A stretch of 56,996 bases of DNA from Bacilli bacterium (lineage in GTDB: Bacteria; Bacillota_I; Bacilli_A; RF39; UBA660), in the NCBI GenBank assembly GCA_017411405.1, contig JAFQQE010000003.1, positions 1 through 56,996 of the forward strand. The letters run 5' to 3'. The translations under genes and the position numbers were made by a program. Every line of letters starts with the position of its first letter. The first letter of the stretch is position 1. Below are positions 33,769-41,669 of the stretch, in pieces. A model generated the notes under the pieces. The model saw only the letters and a list, made by a program, of their open reading frames with translations, did not search any database and was not told the DNA's origin.

Positions 33769-35622
33769 ATGGATAGTTTGATCAGAGAAGTAAATGAAAA
33801 TTTAAAAACAATTATAGATAACTTAAAAGAAAATGTTGATAATTCAACAAATACTTTAGATAATATACAAATTCAAATGGATAAGAAAGTTGAAGAAGCT
33901 AAAAAGTATAAAATACAAGTTGATGCTGCTAAGGATAGGATAAGAGAATTAGAAGAAGATAATAAATCTTTAGAATTATCTTTAAAAGAACTACAATATA
34001 AGTATGGAAAAATGAATTTGATATCTGTAATTGAAGCTGGTAATAAAGAGATCAAATCAAAAACGAATGATAACATACGTGAAATTAATAAACAAAAAGA
34101 ACATATTTCTGAATTGACTAGTAAAGCTAGAACTATAAAAGATTTGTTACTTAATTTGAAAAAAGATAAAACATTAAAAGAAGAAAAATTGGAGAATTTA
34201 AAGGTAGTATATTCTTTTTATAGTGATAAATTAAATAGTATTATGGATTATGCTTTTAATCATTCTGAAAATTTAATGGATTACAAAGATGAAGTTATTG
34301 TTAATGAAGATGAAGAAGTAGAAATAAATGATACTAGTGATTTAGATAATACTATGGTATTTGATGAAATAGCTAGTATTGATGAAAATAAGAATTTTAA
34401 AGATGAAATGTCATTTATAAGTGATAAAATAGAAGATACTATAGTAAGTGATAATAAATTATTCGAAGAAGATAATTTAAATATAGATGAAACAAATGAT
34501 GAATATAGTGAGTCAAGCGTTACATCTGATTATTATCAGTTTATAAGTGAAGAAAATGATAATAATGAAGAAGAAGATAAATTAGAAAAAGAATTAGAAA
34601 AAAAAATCATTTCTAATGATTTAGAGGAAAATTCTGATGCAAATATTTTTAATAGTGATATATTTCATGTAGAAGAAGTTAAAAATAATGAACCTGAAAT
34701 AGAAGAAGAAAAAGTATTTGAGAATGAAACTTTTGAAAATAATTTCTTGACAAATAGTAATTTAGGGTTTGAAAATGTAGGAGATAATAATGATGTATTT
34801 ACTATAAAGGGTCTTGATGTTGAAGAATCTAAAGATACTGAAGTACATAAAGAGGAATATATTTCTGATGATAGTTTTGAAGATAATGAAAATAATTTTT
34901 CAGAACTTGAATCTAATGATTTAATTAATAATTTAGAAAATTTTAAATTAGAAAGTAATAATGAAGAAGAATTAGATGAACTTGAAATAGATGATACAAG
35001 AATAAATAAAATTAATGATTTATTTAGTTCTATAAATGATACTAAGACTAGTAGTATTCCTTTAGATAATATAAGTAAAGTAGAAAATCAAATAGATAAT
35101 GCTTATGTTGATATATTTGGTAAACCATTAGAAGAATCTGATTTAAATAAAAAGGAAAGTACTTTGACTGATATATTTGGTAATCCTATTAGTAAAGAGG
35201 AAGTAAGTGAGAGTGTTAAAACTCAAAAGAAAATAGAAGAATTATTTGTAGAAAATGGTATTGATTTTAACAAATTTAAAGAAGATGAACAAAGTTATTT
35301 GAAACAAATATATGATGAAGAAAAGTTTATAAGTATATTAGAAGTATTAAAAAAACATAAAATTAATTTAGATAATATATATTATTCATTTAATATATTT
35401 GGAGAAATTAGTTCTTTTGAGTTAGATAGTTTAATAAGTAAATTAATTAATATAGGACAAAGTGTTGAATCTATAGGAATGGTATTAGAAAAGTTACCTA
35501 AAGTAAAAAAATATAATTTAGATGATGCTATAATGAGTTATGGTGATTATGTAAATAATGTAGATATAACTGAATTAATTATAAAAGCTAAAGAATTATA
35601 TGATAATGGAGGTAATTTATAA
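33769..35622 (+). CDS. large acidic coiled-coil protein (617 aa), possible scaffold
   Basis: No signal peptide or membrane segment. Residues 1-165 form a long coiled coil (heptad-rich KKVEEAKKYKIQVDAAK... region). Residues 175-430 are very acidic and low-complexity, probably disordered. Two short motifs, DIFGKPLEE (448) and DIFGNPISK (468), sit 20 residues apart. The last 120 residues form a compact helical domain (ENGIDFNKF onward). This architecture fits a cytoplasmic scaffold or cell-organisation protein; I know no family. AGGAAGG precedes the ATG, and its stop overlaps the next ATG (TAATG). Confidence 0.75.
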   Translation: MDSLIREVNENLKTIIDNLKENVDNSTNTLDNIQIQMDKKVEEAKKYKIQVDAAKDRIRELEEDNKSLELSLKELQYKYGKMNLISVIEAGNKEIKSKTNDNIREINKQKEHISELTSKARTIKDLLLNLKKDKTLKEEKLENLKVVYSFYSDKLNSIMDYAFNHSENLMDYKDEVIVNEDEEVEINDTSDLDNTMVFDEIASIDENKNFKDEMSFISDKIEDTIVSDNKLFEEDNLNIDETNDEYSESSVTSDYYQFISEENDNNEEEDKLEKELEKKIISNDLEENSDANIFNSDIFHVEEVKNNEPEIEEEKVFENETFENNFLTNSNLGFENVGDNNDVFTIKGLDVEESKDTEVHKEEYISDDSFEDNENNFSELESNDLINNLENFKLESNNEEELDELEIDDTRINKINDLFSSINDTKTSSIPLDNISKVENQIDNAYVDIFGKPLEESDLNKKESTLTDIFGNPISKEEVSESVKTQKKIEELFVENGIDFNKFKEDEQSYLKQIYDEEKFISILEVLKKHKINLDNIYYSFNIFGEISSFELDSLISKLINIGQSVESIGMVLEKLPKVKKYNLDDAIMSYGDYVNNVDITELIIKAKELYDNGGNL

Positions 35623-35909
35623 TGGAATATTTATTTGATTTAGGATTTTCTTTAGAGGAAATTAATAAGATAAAAAGTAATAGTGATAAATCTACTATTA
35701 CTAAATTAGAATTTTTTTCAAGATTAGTTAAAGAAAATTATAATTATCTTAAGAGTTATGGTATAAGTAACATTAAAGTTTGTTTTATAAATCATATTAA
35801 AATGTTTTTTATGAATCCTGATAGATTTAGAAGTATATTTAATAAGTATGATAGAGCAGATTTAGTTAGATGTATTGAAAAGAATGATGCTGTATTAGAA
35901 AAATTGTAA
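35622..35909 (+). CDS. small helical protein coupled to the scaffold (95 aa)
   Basis: All-helical, basic; repeats of the type FSLEEINKIKSN and YLKSYGISNIKVCF recall mTERF-like or helical-hairpin solenoids, and the style resembles the C-terminal domain of the preceding 617-aa protein. It starts in the stop codon of that gene, so they are made in tandem and likely interact. Function unknown. Confidence 0.7.
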   Translation: MEYLFDLGFSLEEINKIKSNSDKSTITKLEFFSRLVKENYNYLKSYGISNIKVCFINHIKMFFMNPDRFRSIFNKYDRADLVRCIEKNDAVLEKL

Positions 35910-35940
35910 AGAAATGTATATAATGTATATTTCTTTTTTT
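35908..35940 (+). terminator. terminator of the scaffold operon
   Basis: AAGAAATGTATA pairs with TGTATATTTCTT (with wobble pairs), then seven Ts. Confidence 0.75.
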
Positions 35941-36000
35941 ATTATGTAAAAATGTGTCGAATATATGATATAATTATTATATATAATTGGAGGAGTAATT

Positions 36001-37812
36001 ATGATTAAAATTAAATATATTATATTATTTGTTTTATCTTTTATAGTATTTAGTTTTAATGTATATGCTGAAGATAATAATAGTACTGGATATGTTAGTG
36101 ATAAATCTGGTGTAAATATGAGAAAAGAGGCTAATACTAGTTCTGATATATTAATAGCTATTCCATATAATGCTGAGTTTTTTATTATGGATAATAGTGT
36201 GGAAAAGGGAAATGGATGTAGTAATAATTGGTATTATGTTTATTATAATAATCAATATGGTTATGTTTGTAGTAATTTAGTTAAAGTAATTGGTATAGGT
36301 GATACTAGTTATGATAGGCCTTGGAATAGTCCTAAAAAGGCGATAATGGGTGGTGCTAAATATATTAGTAATGGTTATATTGCTAAAGGACAGTATACTT
36401 CTTATTTAAAGAAGTTTAATGTAAATCCTAGTGGATATTATCCTGTATATAATCATCAATATATGGCTAATTTAAGAGCTCCTAGTAGTGAGGCTTATAC
36501 TACTTATAAGTCATTAAAAGAAAATGGGTTACTAGATAATAATTTTAATTTTGTTATACCAGAATTTTTAAATATGCCTGATACAACATATGATGTTAAT
36601 ATAAAAAATACTGAAATATTAACAGCGGATATACAAGATTTAACTTTTGAAGAAAGTATAAAAGATTTTGATGAAAGTTATAAACCATATTTAAGATATT
36701 TACATACAATTCATCCTAATTGGACATTTTCTGCTTTAAAAACTAATTTAGATTTTGAAGCAAGTTATTTAAGTGAAAAAGCAGTAAGTAGTATAGAGAT
36801 ATCAAGTAATTTGTGTGAGCAAGAGCCTTACTATGAAACTGAAAAAGGTTGGTGTATAGGTAGTGAAGTAGCAACTAAATTTTTCTTAGATCCTAGAAAT
36901 TTCTTGAGTGAAAAATATATATTCATGTTTGAAAATTTGGGATATTCTGAATTATATACTAATGAAGTAGTTCAAACTGTTTTAACTGGAACATTTATGA
37001 GTGATTTATCAATATTGGATAATATTAAGTATGCTGATATTTTTGTGGAAGCGGGTAAAGTTGCTAATATATCTCCTTTATATTTAGCTAGTTTGGCTAG
37101 ACAAGAAAGTGGTGTTAAAGAAAGTAATACAACTAATGGTAAAGAGTTTGCTTATGAAGGATATATTTATAGTGGTTTATATAATTTTTATAATATAGGG
37201 GCTTTTAGTAGTGCTAGTAATCCTGCTTTAGCTGGTCTTGTATGGGCTAATGGAGGAAGAGGTGCTAATGGTGCTGTTCTAGATACTAATATTGATAAAA
37301 ATGATGACAGTAATATGGATAATATAGAAATACCAAATGATAATGTAGTTGTAGAACCGCCTAAAGAAGAAGTTAAACCTATAGATATAAATAAAGAGTT
37401 TTTAAGCTTATTAGGTGTTGCTAAAATAAGTGATTATATTAAAGGATATAGTTTAGGAACTAGCGTTTTAAATATTAAGGAAAAAGTTGGAAGCGGTGCA
37501 AATATTATTATAAAAGATTCTTATGGTAATATTAAGAATGATGTTGATTTATTAGGTACTGGTTATCAAATAGAGATAAGTAATAGTTTAGGTAGTTTAA
37601 CATATACTTATGTTATGTATGGTGATTTAACTGGAGATGGTGAAATTAATTCTGCTGATTTATTAAAGTTACGTCAACATTTATTGGGTACTGCTACTTT
37701 AACTGGAGCTAATTTAACAAGTTCTTATTTAAATGATGATGATGAAATAAATTCAGCTGATTTGTTAAAATTACGTCAACATTTATTGGGGACTTCAACA
37801 ATAGTACAATAA
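36001..37812 (+). CDS. secreted SH3-glucosaminidase with dockerin; catalytic halves in swapped order
   Basis: 603 residues, signal peptide to about 23 (cleavage near VYAE). SH3b domain 29-98. Then 104-193 (RPWNSPKKAIMGGAKYIS, KKFNV, HQYMANLRAPSSEA, FVIPEFLNMP), which in ordinary LytD-type glucosaminidases is the second half of the catalytic domain. Next 226-420 holds the first half: YLRYLHTIHPNWTF, FFLDPRNFL, LASLARQESG with the catalytic Glu (E369) and YNFYNIGAFSS. After an acidic Pro-rich linker and a small unknown module, residues 541-603 are a type I dockerin with two repeats containing INSADLLKLRQHLLG. It cuts the GlcNAc-MurNAc glycan of peptidoglycan. AATTGGAGGAG precedes the ATG. Confidence 0.88.
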   Translation: MIKIKYIILFVLSFIVFSFNVYAEDNNSTGYVSDKSGVNMRKEANTSSDILIAIPYNAEFFIMDNSVEKGNGCSNNWYYVYYNNQYGYVCSNLVKVIGIGDTSYDRPWNSPKKAIMGGAKYISNGYIAKGQYTSYLKKFNVNPSGYYPVYNHQYMANLRAPSSEAYTTYKSLKENGLLDNNFNFVIPEFLNMPDTTYDVNIKNTEILTADIQDLTFEESIKDFDESYKPYLRYLHTIHPNWTFSALKTNLDFEASYLSEKAVSSIEISSNLCEQEPYYETEKGWCIGSEVATKFFLDPRNFLSEKYIFMFENLGYSELYTNEVVQTVLTGTFMSDLSILDNIKYADIFVEAGKVANISPLYLASLARQESGVKESNTTNGKEFAYEGYIYSGLYNFYNIGAFSSASNPALAGLVWANGGRGANGAVLDTNIDKNDDSNMDNIEIPNDNVVVEPPKEEVKPIDINKEFLSLLGVAKISDYIKGYSLGTSVLNIKEKVGSGANIIIKDSYGNIKNDVDLLGTGYQIEISNSLGSLTYTYVMYGDLTGDGEINSADLLKLRQHLLGTATLTGANLTSSYLNDDDEINSADLLKLRQHLLGTSTIVQ

Positions 37813-37822
37813 AGGAGTAAAT

Positions 37823-39079
37823 ATGAAGAAATTTAAATTTTTATTAATTATTATATTTTTGTTTTTATTAAATATTAATAATGTAGTTGCAGCAGGTAGT
37901 GCTAGTATAAGTGTAAATAATTCTACTATTGAAAATGGTAGTAGTGTTAAAGCTTCTGTTACTGTTAAAAATGTTGCTGCATGGAATGTTACTATAACAA
38001 GTAGTGGTGTTACCAATGGTTGTACTAAAAAGTTTGCTGATGCAACTAGTGATGGAGCAAATGCAACTAAGACTTTTACAGTAACGTGTAAGTCTAATAG
38101 TACTGGTATAATAAATTTTGTTATGAGTGGGGATATTACAAGTAGCGATGGAACTAACACAAAAATTAGTGGAAGCAAAAGTGTAAAAGTAGTAACTCCT
38201 CGTGAAAAATCTACTAATAATAGTTTGAAAAGTTTGAGTGTAGATGGTTATGAAATTAGTCCAAAGTTTGATAAAGATGTTAATGAATATACAGTTAGTG
38301 TTCCACATACTGTGGAAAAAATTAAAATTAATGCTAAGAAAGCTGATAGTTATGCAAGTTTGGATGGGACTGGAGAAAAAACTGTTAATGAGGGAGCTAA
38401 TACTTTTGAAATTGTAGTAACAAGTGAAACTGGAGCAAGTAATGTATATAAATTAACTGTTAATGTTATGGATCAAAATCCTGTTACTGTGCCTATAGAC
38501 GGAAAGAATTATACTTTAGTAAAAGTAGCAAAAAATTTAGAAAAACCAGATTTATTTGAAGAAACTACAATAAAAATAGGAGAGTATGATATACCTGCAT
38601 TTTATAATGAATATAGTGATATGACCTTAGTAGGTTTAAAAGATGAAGTTGGTAATATTGAATTATTTATATATGATAAAGGAGAATATAAAACTTATAA
38701 TGTTTATTTAACTGATAAATTAAATATTATATTTTTGGAAATGGATAAAGTACCTACTAATTATGTAAAGACAAGTTATACAATAAATGAAGAAAAAACT
38801 ACTTTGTATAAATTAAAAGGTGAAGATAAATTACTTCTTTATGGAATGAATTTAGCTAATGGTAAAAAGAATTATTATACATTTGATAAAGAAGAAAAAA
38901 CATTACAAGTATTCGATATAGAAAAGTATGAAAATAGTATAGAAGAGAGTAACAATAATAAATATATTATTTTTGGATTAGGTATAGTTATAGTATTTTT
39001 AATAATAATTATAATATTATTAATGGTTAAGTCTAGAAAATTAAAAAAATTATTAAAACTTAAAAGTGATAAAAAATAA
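37823..39079 (+). CDS. membrane-anchored beta-sandwich protein with cadherin-like domain
   Basis: 418 residues. Signal peptide to about 24; residues 25-125 are an Ig- or cohesin-like beta domain with one Cys pair (C67, C89); residues 134-216 match the cadherin-like beta-sandwich repeat (LKSLSVDGYEISPKF ... NEYTVSVP ... GANTFEIVVTSETG); 217-380 is an unknown domain; a membrane segment (about 386-407) and a Lys-rich tail anchor it outward. It lies 10 bases after the dockerin protein and is co-transcribed. In clostridia, similar N-terminal domains precede cadherin-like repeats and are often called cohesin-like, so it may be the dockerin receptor; this is inference. Confidence 0.75.
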   Translation: MKKFKFLLIIIFLFLLNINNVVAAGSASISVNNSTIENGSSVKASVTVKNVAAWNVTITSSGVTNGCTKKFADATSDGANATKTFTVTCKSNSTGIINFVMSGDITSSDGTNTKISGSKSVKVVTPREKSTNNSLKSLSVDGYEISPKFDKDVNEYTVSVPHTVEKIKINAKKADSYASLDGTGEKTVNEGANTFEIVVTSETGASNVYKLTVNVMDQNPVTVPIDGKNYTLVKVAKNLEKPDLFEETTIKIGEYDIPAFYNEYSDMTLVGLKDEVGNIELFIYDKGEYKTYNVYLTDKLNIIFLEMDKVPTNYVKTSYTINEEKTTLYKLKGEDKLLLYGMNLANGKKNYYTFDKEEKTLQVFDIEKYENSIEESNNNKYIIFGLGIVIVFLIIIIILLMVKSRKLKKLLKLKSDKK

Positions 39080-39091
39080 TATCACTTTTTT
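39062..39091 (+). terminator. terminator of the glucosaminidase operon
   Basis: AAAAGTGAT pairs with ATCACTTTTT, overlapping the end of the coding region. Confidence 0.7.
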
Positions 39092-39100
39092 AGTTATATA

Positions 39101-39129
39101 TTGACGAACAAATGTATCTTTTGTATAAT
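39101..39129 (+). promoter_or_regulatory. sigma-A promoter of recX
   Basis: TTGACG, 17-base spacer, TATAAT, 22 bases before the start codon. Confidence 0.8.
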
Positions 39130-39151
39130 GATAAAGAAAGAAAGTGTAAAT

Positions 39152-39919
39152 ATGAAAATAGTTAAATTTAAAAAAGATAAGAGTAATACTTATAAGGTTT
39201 ATTTTGATGATGGTATAGAGATTATTTTATATGATGATGTAATAATAAAATATAATTTATTAATAGAAAAAGAATTTGATAATAATAAATTTAATGAAAT
39301 AACTAATTATAATAGTTATTTAGATGGTTATTATAAAGCTATAAAGTATATAAATAAGAAGATGAGAAGTGAAATTGAAGTAGTAAAGTATTTAGAAAAG
39401 TATAATATAGATAAAAAGAATATAGTAGATATAATAGAATTATTATATAAAGATGGTTATTTAAATGACGAAATATATGTAAAAGCATATATTAATGATC
39501 AATATAATTTAAGTAGTAATGGACCTTTAAAAGTTAAGAAAGATTTAATCAAGTTAGGTTATGATAATATCTTATATGAAGAATATTTAAATACTCTTGA
39601 TTGGAATAAAAAGATTAATAGATTAATAGATAAAAAAATTAAATTAAATCATAAATTAAGTAATAATTCTTTAAAAGAGAAGATAGTTAATGATATAATT
39701 AAGTTAGGTTTTGATAAAGAAGATATTTTATTATATTTAGATAGCATTTATTTAGAAGATGATTATGAATTATTAGTTAATGAATTAAATAAGATATTAA
39801 AAAAATATAAATTAAAATATAAAGATGAAGAACTAAAATATAAAGTAATTAATTATTTATATAAGAAAGGTTTTAATATAGAAGATATTAAGAGGTGTTA
39901 TGATGAAAATATATTATGA
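39152..39919 (+). CDS. recX: RecX-family regulator of RecA
   Basis: 255 residues from the ATG at 39152, which has GAAAGTG upstream; the frame open back to 39101 runs through the promoter. RecX helical repeats are visible: YLDGYYKAIKYINKKMRSE, VVKYLEKYNI, DGYLNDEIYVKAYI and later GPLKVKKDLIKLGY. Length fits the long RecX form of Firmicutes. RecX binds RecA filaments and limits recombination. Overlaps the next gene by 20 bases. Confidence 0.87.
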   Translation: MKIVKFKKDKSNTYKVYFDDGIEIILYDDVIIKYNLLIEKEFDNNKFNEITNYNSYLDGYYKAIKYINKKMRSEIEVVKYLEKYNIDKKNIVDIIELLYKDGYLNDEIYVKAYINDQYNLSSNGPLKVKKDLIKLGYDNILYEEYLNTLDWNKKINRLIDKKIKLNHKLSNNSLKEKIVNDIIKLGFDKEDILLYLDSIYLEDDYELLVNELNKILKKYKLKYKDEELKYKVINYLYKKGFNIEDIKRCYDENIL

Positions 39920-40220
39920 TAGATTAAGTAAAGAAGATAAGAAAGAATTATTAAATAAATATAAAGTTGATAAAAAAGAAATGTATAAAAAAATGAATAA
40001 TATGTTTATTTTATGTTATGTTTGTATTATAGTGGGAATTGTTGTTTTAATATATGATTGTTTTTTTAATAAGAATATTACTAATTTTGTAATTGATATT
40101 ATAATAACTATATTTGGTATAGTATCTTTATTAAAGATGAATAGTTATAAAAGAGAATTACTTAATAAATTTGCATTAGATAATAATTTTAAAAAAAATA
40201 GTAAAACAAAAAGATCTTAA
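39900..40220 (+). CDS. small membrane protein of unknown function (106 aa)
   Basis: A charged head of about 33 residues, two membrane segments (about 35-52 and 62-80) and a basic tail. Not recognised. The ATG at 39900 or 39903 follows AGAGGTG; the overlap with recX means coupled translation. Confidence 0.65.
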   Translation: MMKIYYDRLSKEDKKELLNKYKVDKKEMYKKMNNMFILCYVCIIVGIVVLIYDCFFNKNITNFVIDIIITIFGIVSLLKMNSYKRELLNKFALDNNFKKNSKTKRS

Positions 40221-40242
40221 GTTAAACTTAAAATCTTTTTTT
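40211..40242. terminator. bidirectional terminator between convergent genes
   Basis: AAGATCTTAAG pairs with CTTAAAATCTT around TTAAA; T runs follow on both strands, serving the recX unit and the prsA-like gene. Confidence 0.75.
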
Positions 40243-41239
40243 AATTTGTACTTGTAGTTGTTAAATAATAATTATAAAGTGAATTAATGTATTTGTTGTA
40301 ACTACTTTCTAATTCAGAATCTTCTATTTTCATACCTTTTTCTTTTCTAAGTTCAGTCATTGCAGTAATAGAAGTAGTTGCATCTTTGTTCATTAATTCA
40401 GTAGATAAAGTTTCTATTATTTCTTCTTTAACTTCTTCTAATTTAGCTTTTTCATATTCTTTAGTTTTTAAAATGATGTGGTATCCGTAACTTGTTTTTA
40501 CTGGAGTTGTTGTGTATTTATTTAATTCTAGTTCGTATGCAGCAGTTTCAAAAGTTTCTTCCATTTCGCCTTTATTAAATTTACCTAAAGCTCCACCGTT
40601 ATCTTTGTTAGAGTCATCTTTAGAGTAGGCTTTAGCTAAATCGCTAAACTTTTCTCCATTATTTAATTTTTTAATAATGTCTTCTGCTTCTTTTTTTGCC
40701 TTATTTTCAGCATCTTTTTTTTCATCGCTTGTTGCATCATCTTCTACATCAACAGTGATCAAAATATGACTAGCTTCTATATCTCCAACTATTTCATCTT
40801 CATAATATGCATCAATTTGTTTATCTGTTATTTGATCTTTAGCATAATCGTTTGTAGCTAAATCTCTAAAATAATTTAATTTTATATATTCTTTGAATTC
40901 ATTCATTGTACTAAATCCATAGTAGTTTTGAATTGCACTTAATAATTCTTCTTCTGATTTATAGTTTTTTAAAAGAGATTTTATATTACTATCTGCATAT
41001 TCTTTTGCTTCTTTTTCTTTATCTTTATATTCATCGAATAATATTTCTGTATCAATCATATCTATTAATTGACTTACAGCATATTTATCTTTTAATTTAT
41101 CATAAAGACTATCTACGCTTATTCCATCCATTTTTTCAAAACTTACAACTGCATCAGTTCCGTTAGATAATTTGGAAACTTTACCACATCCACATACTGC
41201 TAAAGTTAATAAACTTATTATTAATATTTTCTTTTTCAT
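40241..41239 (-). CDS. prsA: PrsA-like parvulin foldase lipoprotein
   Basis: 332 residues. Lipoprotein signal with a VCGC lipobox; N-terminal helical chaperone region; parvulin peptidyl-prolyl isomerase domain at about 153-265 (ASHILI, GGALGKFNKGEM, TSYGYHIILK, all family markers), then a helical tail. PrsA folds secreted proteins on the outer face of the membrane; plausible clients here are the glucosaminidase, the anchored proteins and the giant pilus proteins. AGAGGAGG precedes the ATG. Confidence 0.9.
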   Translation of the reverse strand: MKKKILIISLLTLAVCGCGKVSKLSNGTDAVVSFEKMDGISVDSLYDKLKDKYAVSQLIDMIDTEILFDEYKDKEKEAKEYADSNIKSLLKNYKSEEELLSAIQNYYGFSTMNEFKEYIKLNYFRDLATNDYAKDQITDKQIDAYYEDEIVGDIEASHILITVDVEDDATSDEKKDAENKAKKEAEDIIKKLNNGEKFSDLAKAYSKDDSNKDNGGALGKFNKGEMEETFETAAYELELNKYTTTPVKTSYGYHIILKTKEYEKAKLEEVKEEIIETLSTELMNKDATTSITAMTELRKEKGMKIEDSELESSYNKYINSLYNYYLTTTSTN

Positions 41240-41264
41240 ATATCCTCCTCTTAGTACAATTATT

Positions 41265-41293
41265 ATTATAACTTGTAAATTTTAAAATTACAA
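41265..41293 (-). promoter_or_regulatory. sigma-A promoter of prsA
   Basis: On the minus strand TTGTAA, 17-base spacer, TATAAT. Confidence 0.65.
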
Positions 41294-41303
41294 TAAAATA
41301 CTC

Positions 41304-41331
41304 ACAAAAAAGTCATTTTAACCATAAAATA
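41304..41331 (+). promoter_or_regulatory. sigma-K-type (late mother-cell) promoter of the YjcZ-like pair
   Basis: AC, 17-base spacer, then CATAAAATA, which matches the sigma-K -10 consensus CATAnnnTA and the minimal sigma-K -35 (AC). A TACTCAC/GTGAGTA inverted repeat flanks it (41300-41306 and 41334-41340). No sigma-A promoter is visible for the genes that follow. Confidence 0.5.
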
Positions 41332-41358
41332 AAGTGAGTAATGAAAAGGAGGGGTTTT

Positions 41359-41463
41359 ATGAACCACGGAGCTTGCTGTCAAAATAACAATGGTATAGGT
41401 GCTGCAGCATTTATATTAGTATTATTCATATTATTAATTATTATCGTAGGTGCTTTTATTTAA
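41359..41463 (+). CDS. YjcZ-like sporulation micropeptide, copy 1 (34 aa)
   Basis: Encodes MNHGACCQNNNG followed by a single membrane helix AAFILVLFILLIIIVGAFI. This is the layout of the YjcZ/YjcZ-like sporulation peptides of Bacillus (short Gly/Cys/Asn head, then FILVLFILLIIVG). AAAAGGAGGGG precedes the ATG. Its stop is 13 bases before copy 2. Too small for routine gene finding, but the ribosome site and family match are strong. Confidence 0.85.
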   Translation: MNHGACCQNNNGIGAAAFILVLFILLIIIVGAFI

Positions 41464-41476
41464 GGAGGGATTTTTT

Positions 41477-41596
41477 ATGAATAAAACTGCTTGTAGAGAA
41501 AACTCTTGTACTAACTCTAATTTTAGTAGTCATTTTATAATCTTAGTATTATTTATTTTATTAGCTATTATTGTTAGTACAGTATTTACTTACTAA
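41477..41596 (+). CDS. YjcZ-like sporulation micropeptide, copy 2 (39 aa)
   Basis: Encodes a 20-residue Cys/Asn/Ser head (MNKTACRENSCTNSNF) and the helix FIILVLFILLAIIVSTVF, shared with copy 1 in the ILVLFILL core. AAGGAGGG precedes the ATG. Followed directly by a terminator, so the two peptides form their own small operon. Confidence 0.8.
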   Translation: MNKTACRENSCTNSNFSSHFIILVLFILLAIIVSTVFTY

Positions 41597-41597
41597 G

Positions 41598-41620
41598 AAG
41601 AGGGAAACCTCTTTTTTTTA
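41598..41620 (+). terminator. terminator of the YjcZ-like operon
   Basis: AAGAGG-GAAA-CCTCTT followed by seven Ts: tetraloop hairpin. Confidence 0.85.
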
Positions 41621-41669
41621 ATTTTTTTTTATGATATTATTATTATGATATAAGATAGGAGAGGGTTAT

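Noticed and set aside
37795-38308. Two long minus-strand open frames opposite the anchored beta-sandwich gene
   Set aside because: They lack ribosome sites, have odd composition (Thr/Ser/Ile/Cys-rich) and mirror the plus-strand gene, which has a clear signal peptide and domain match.
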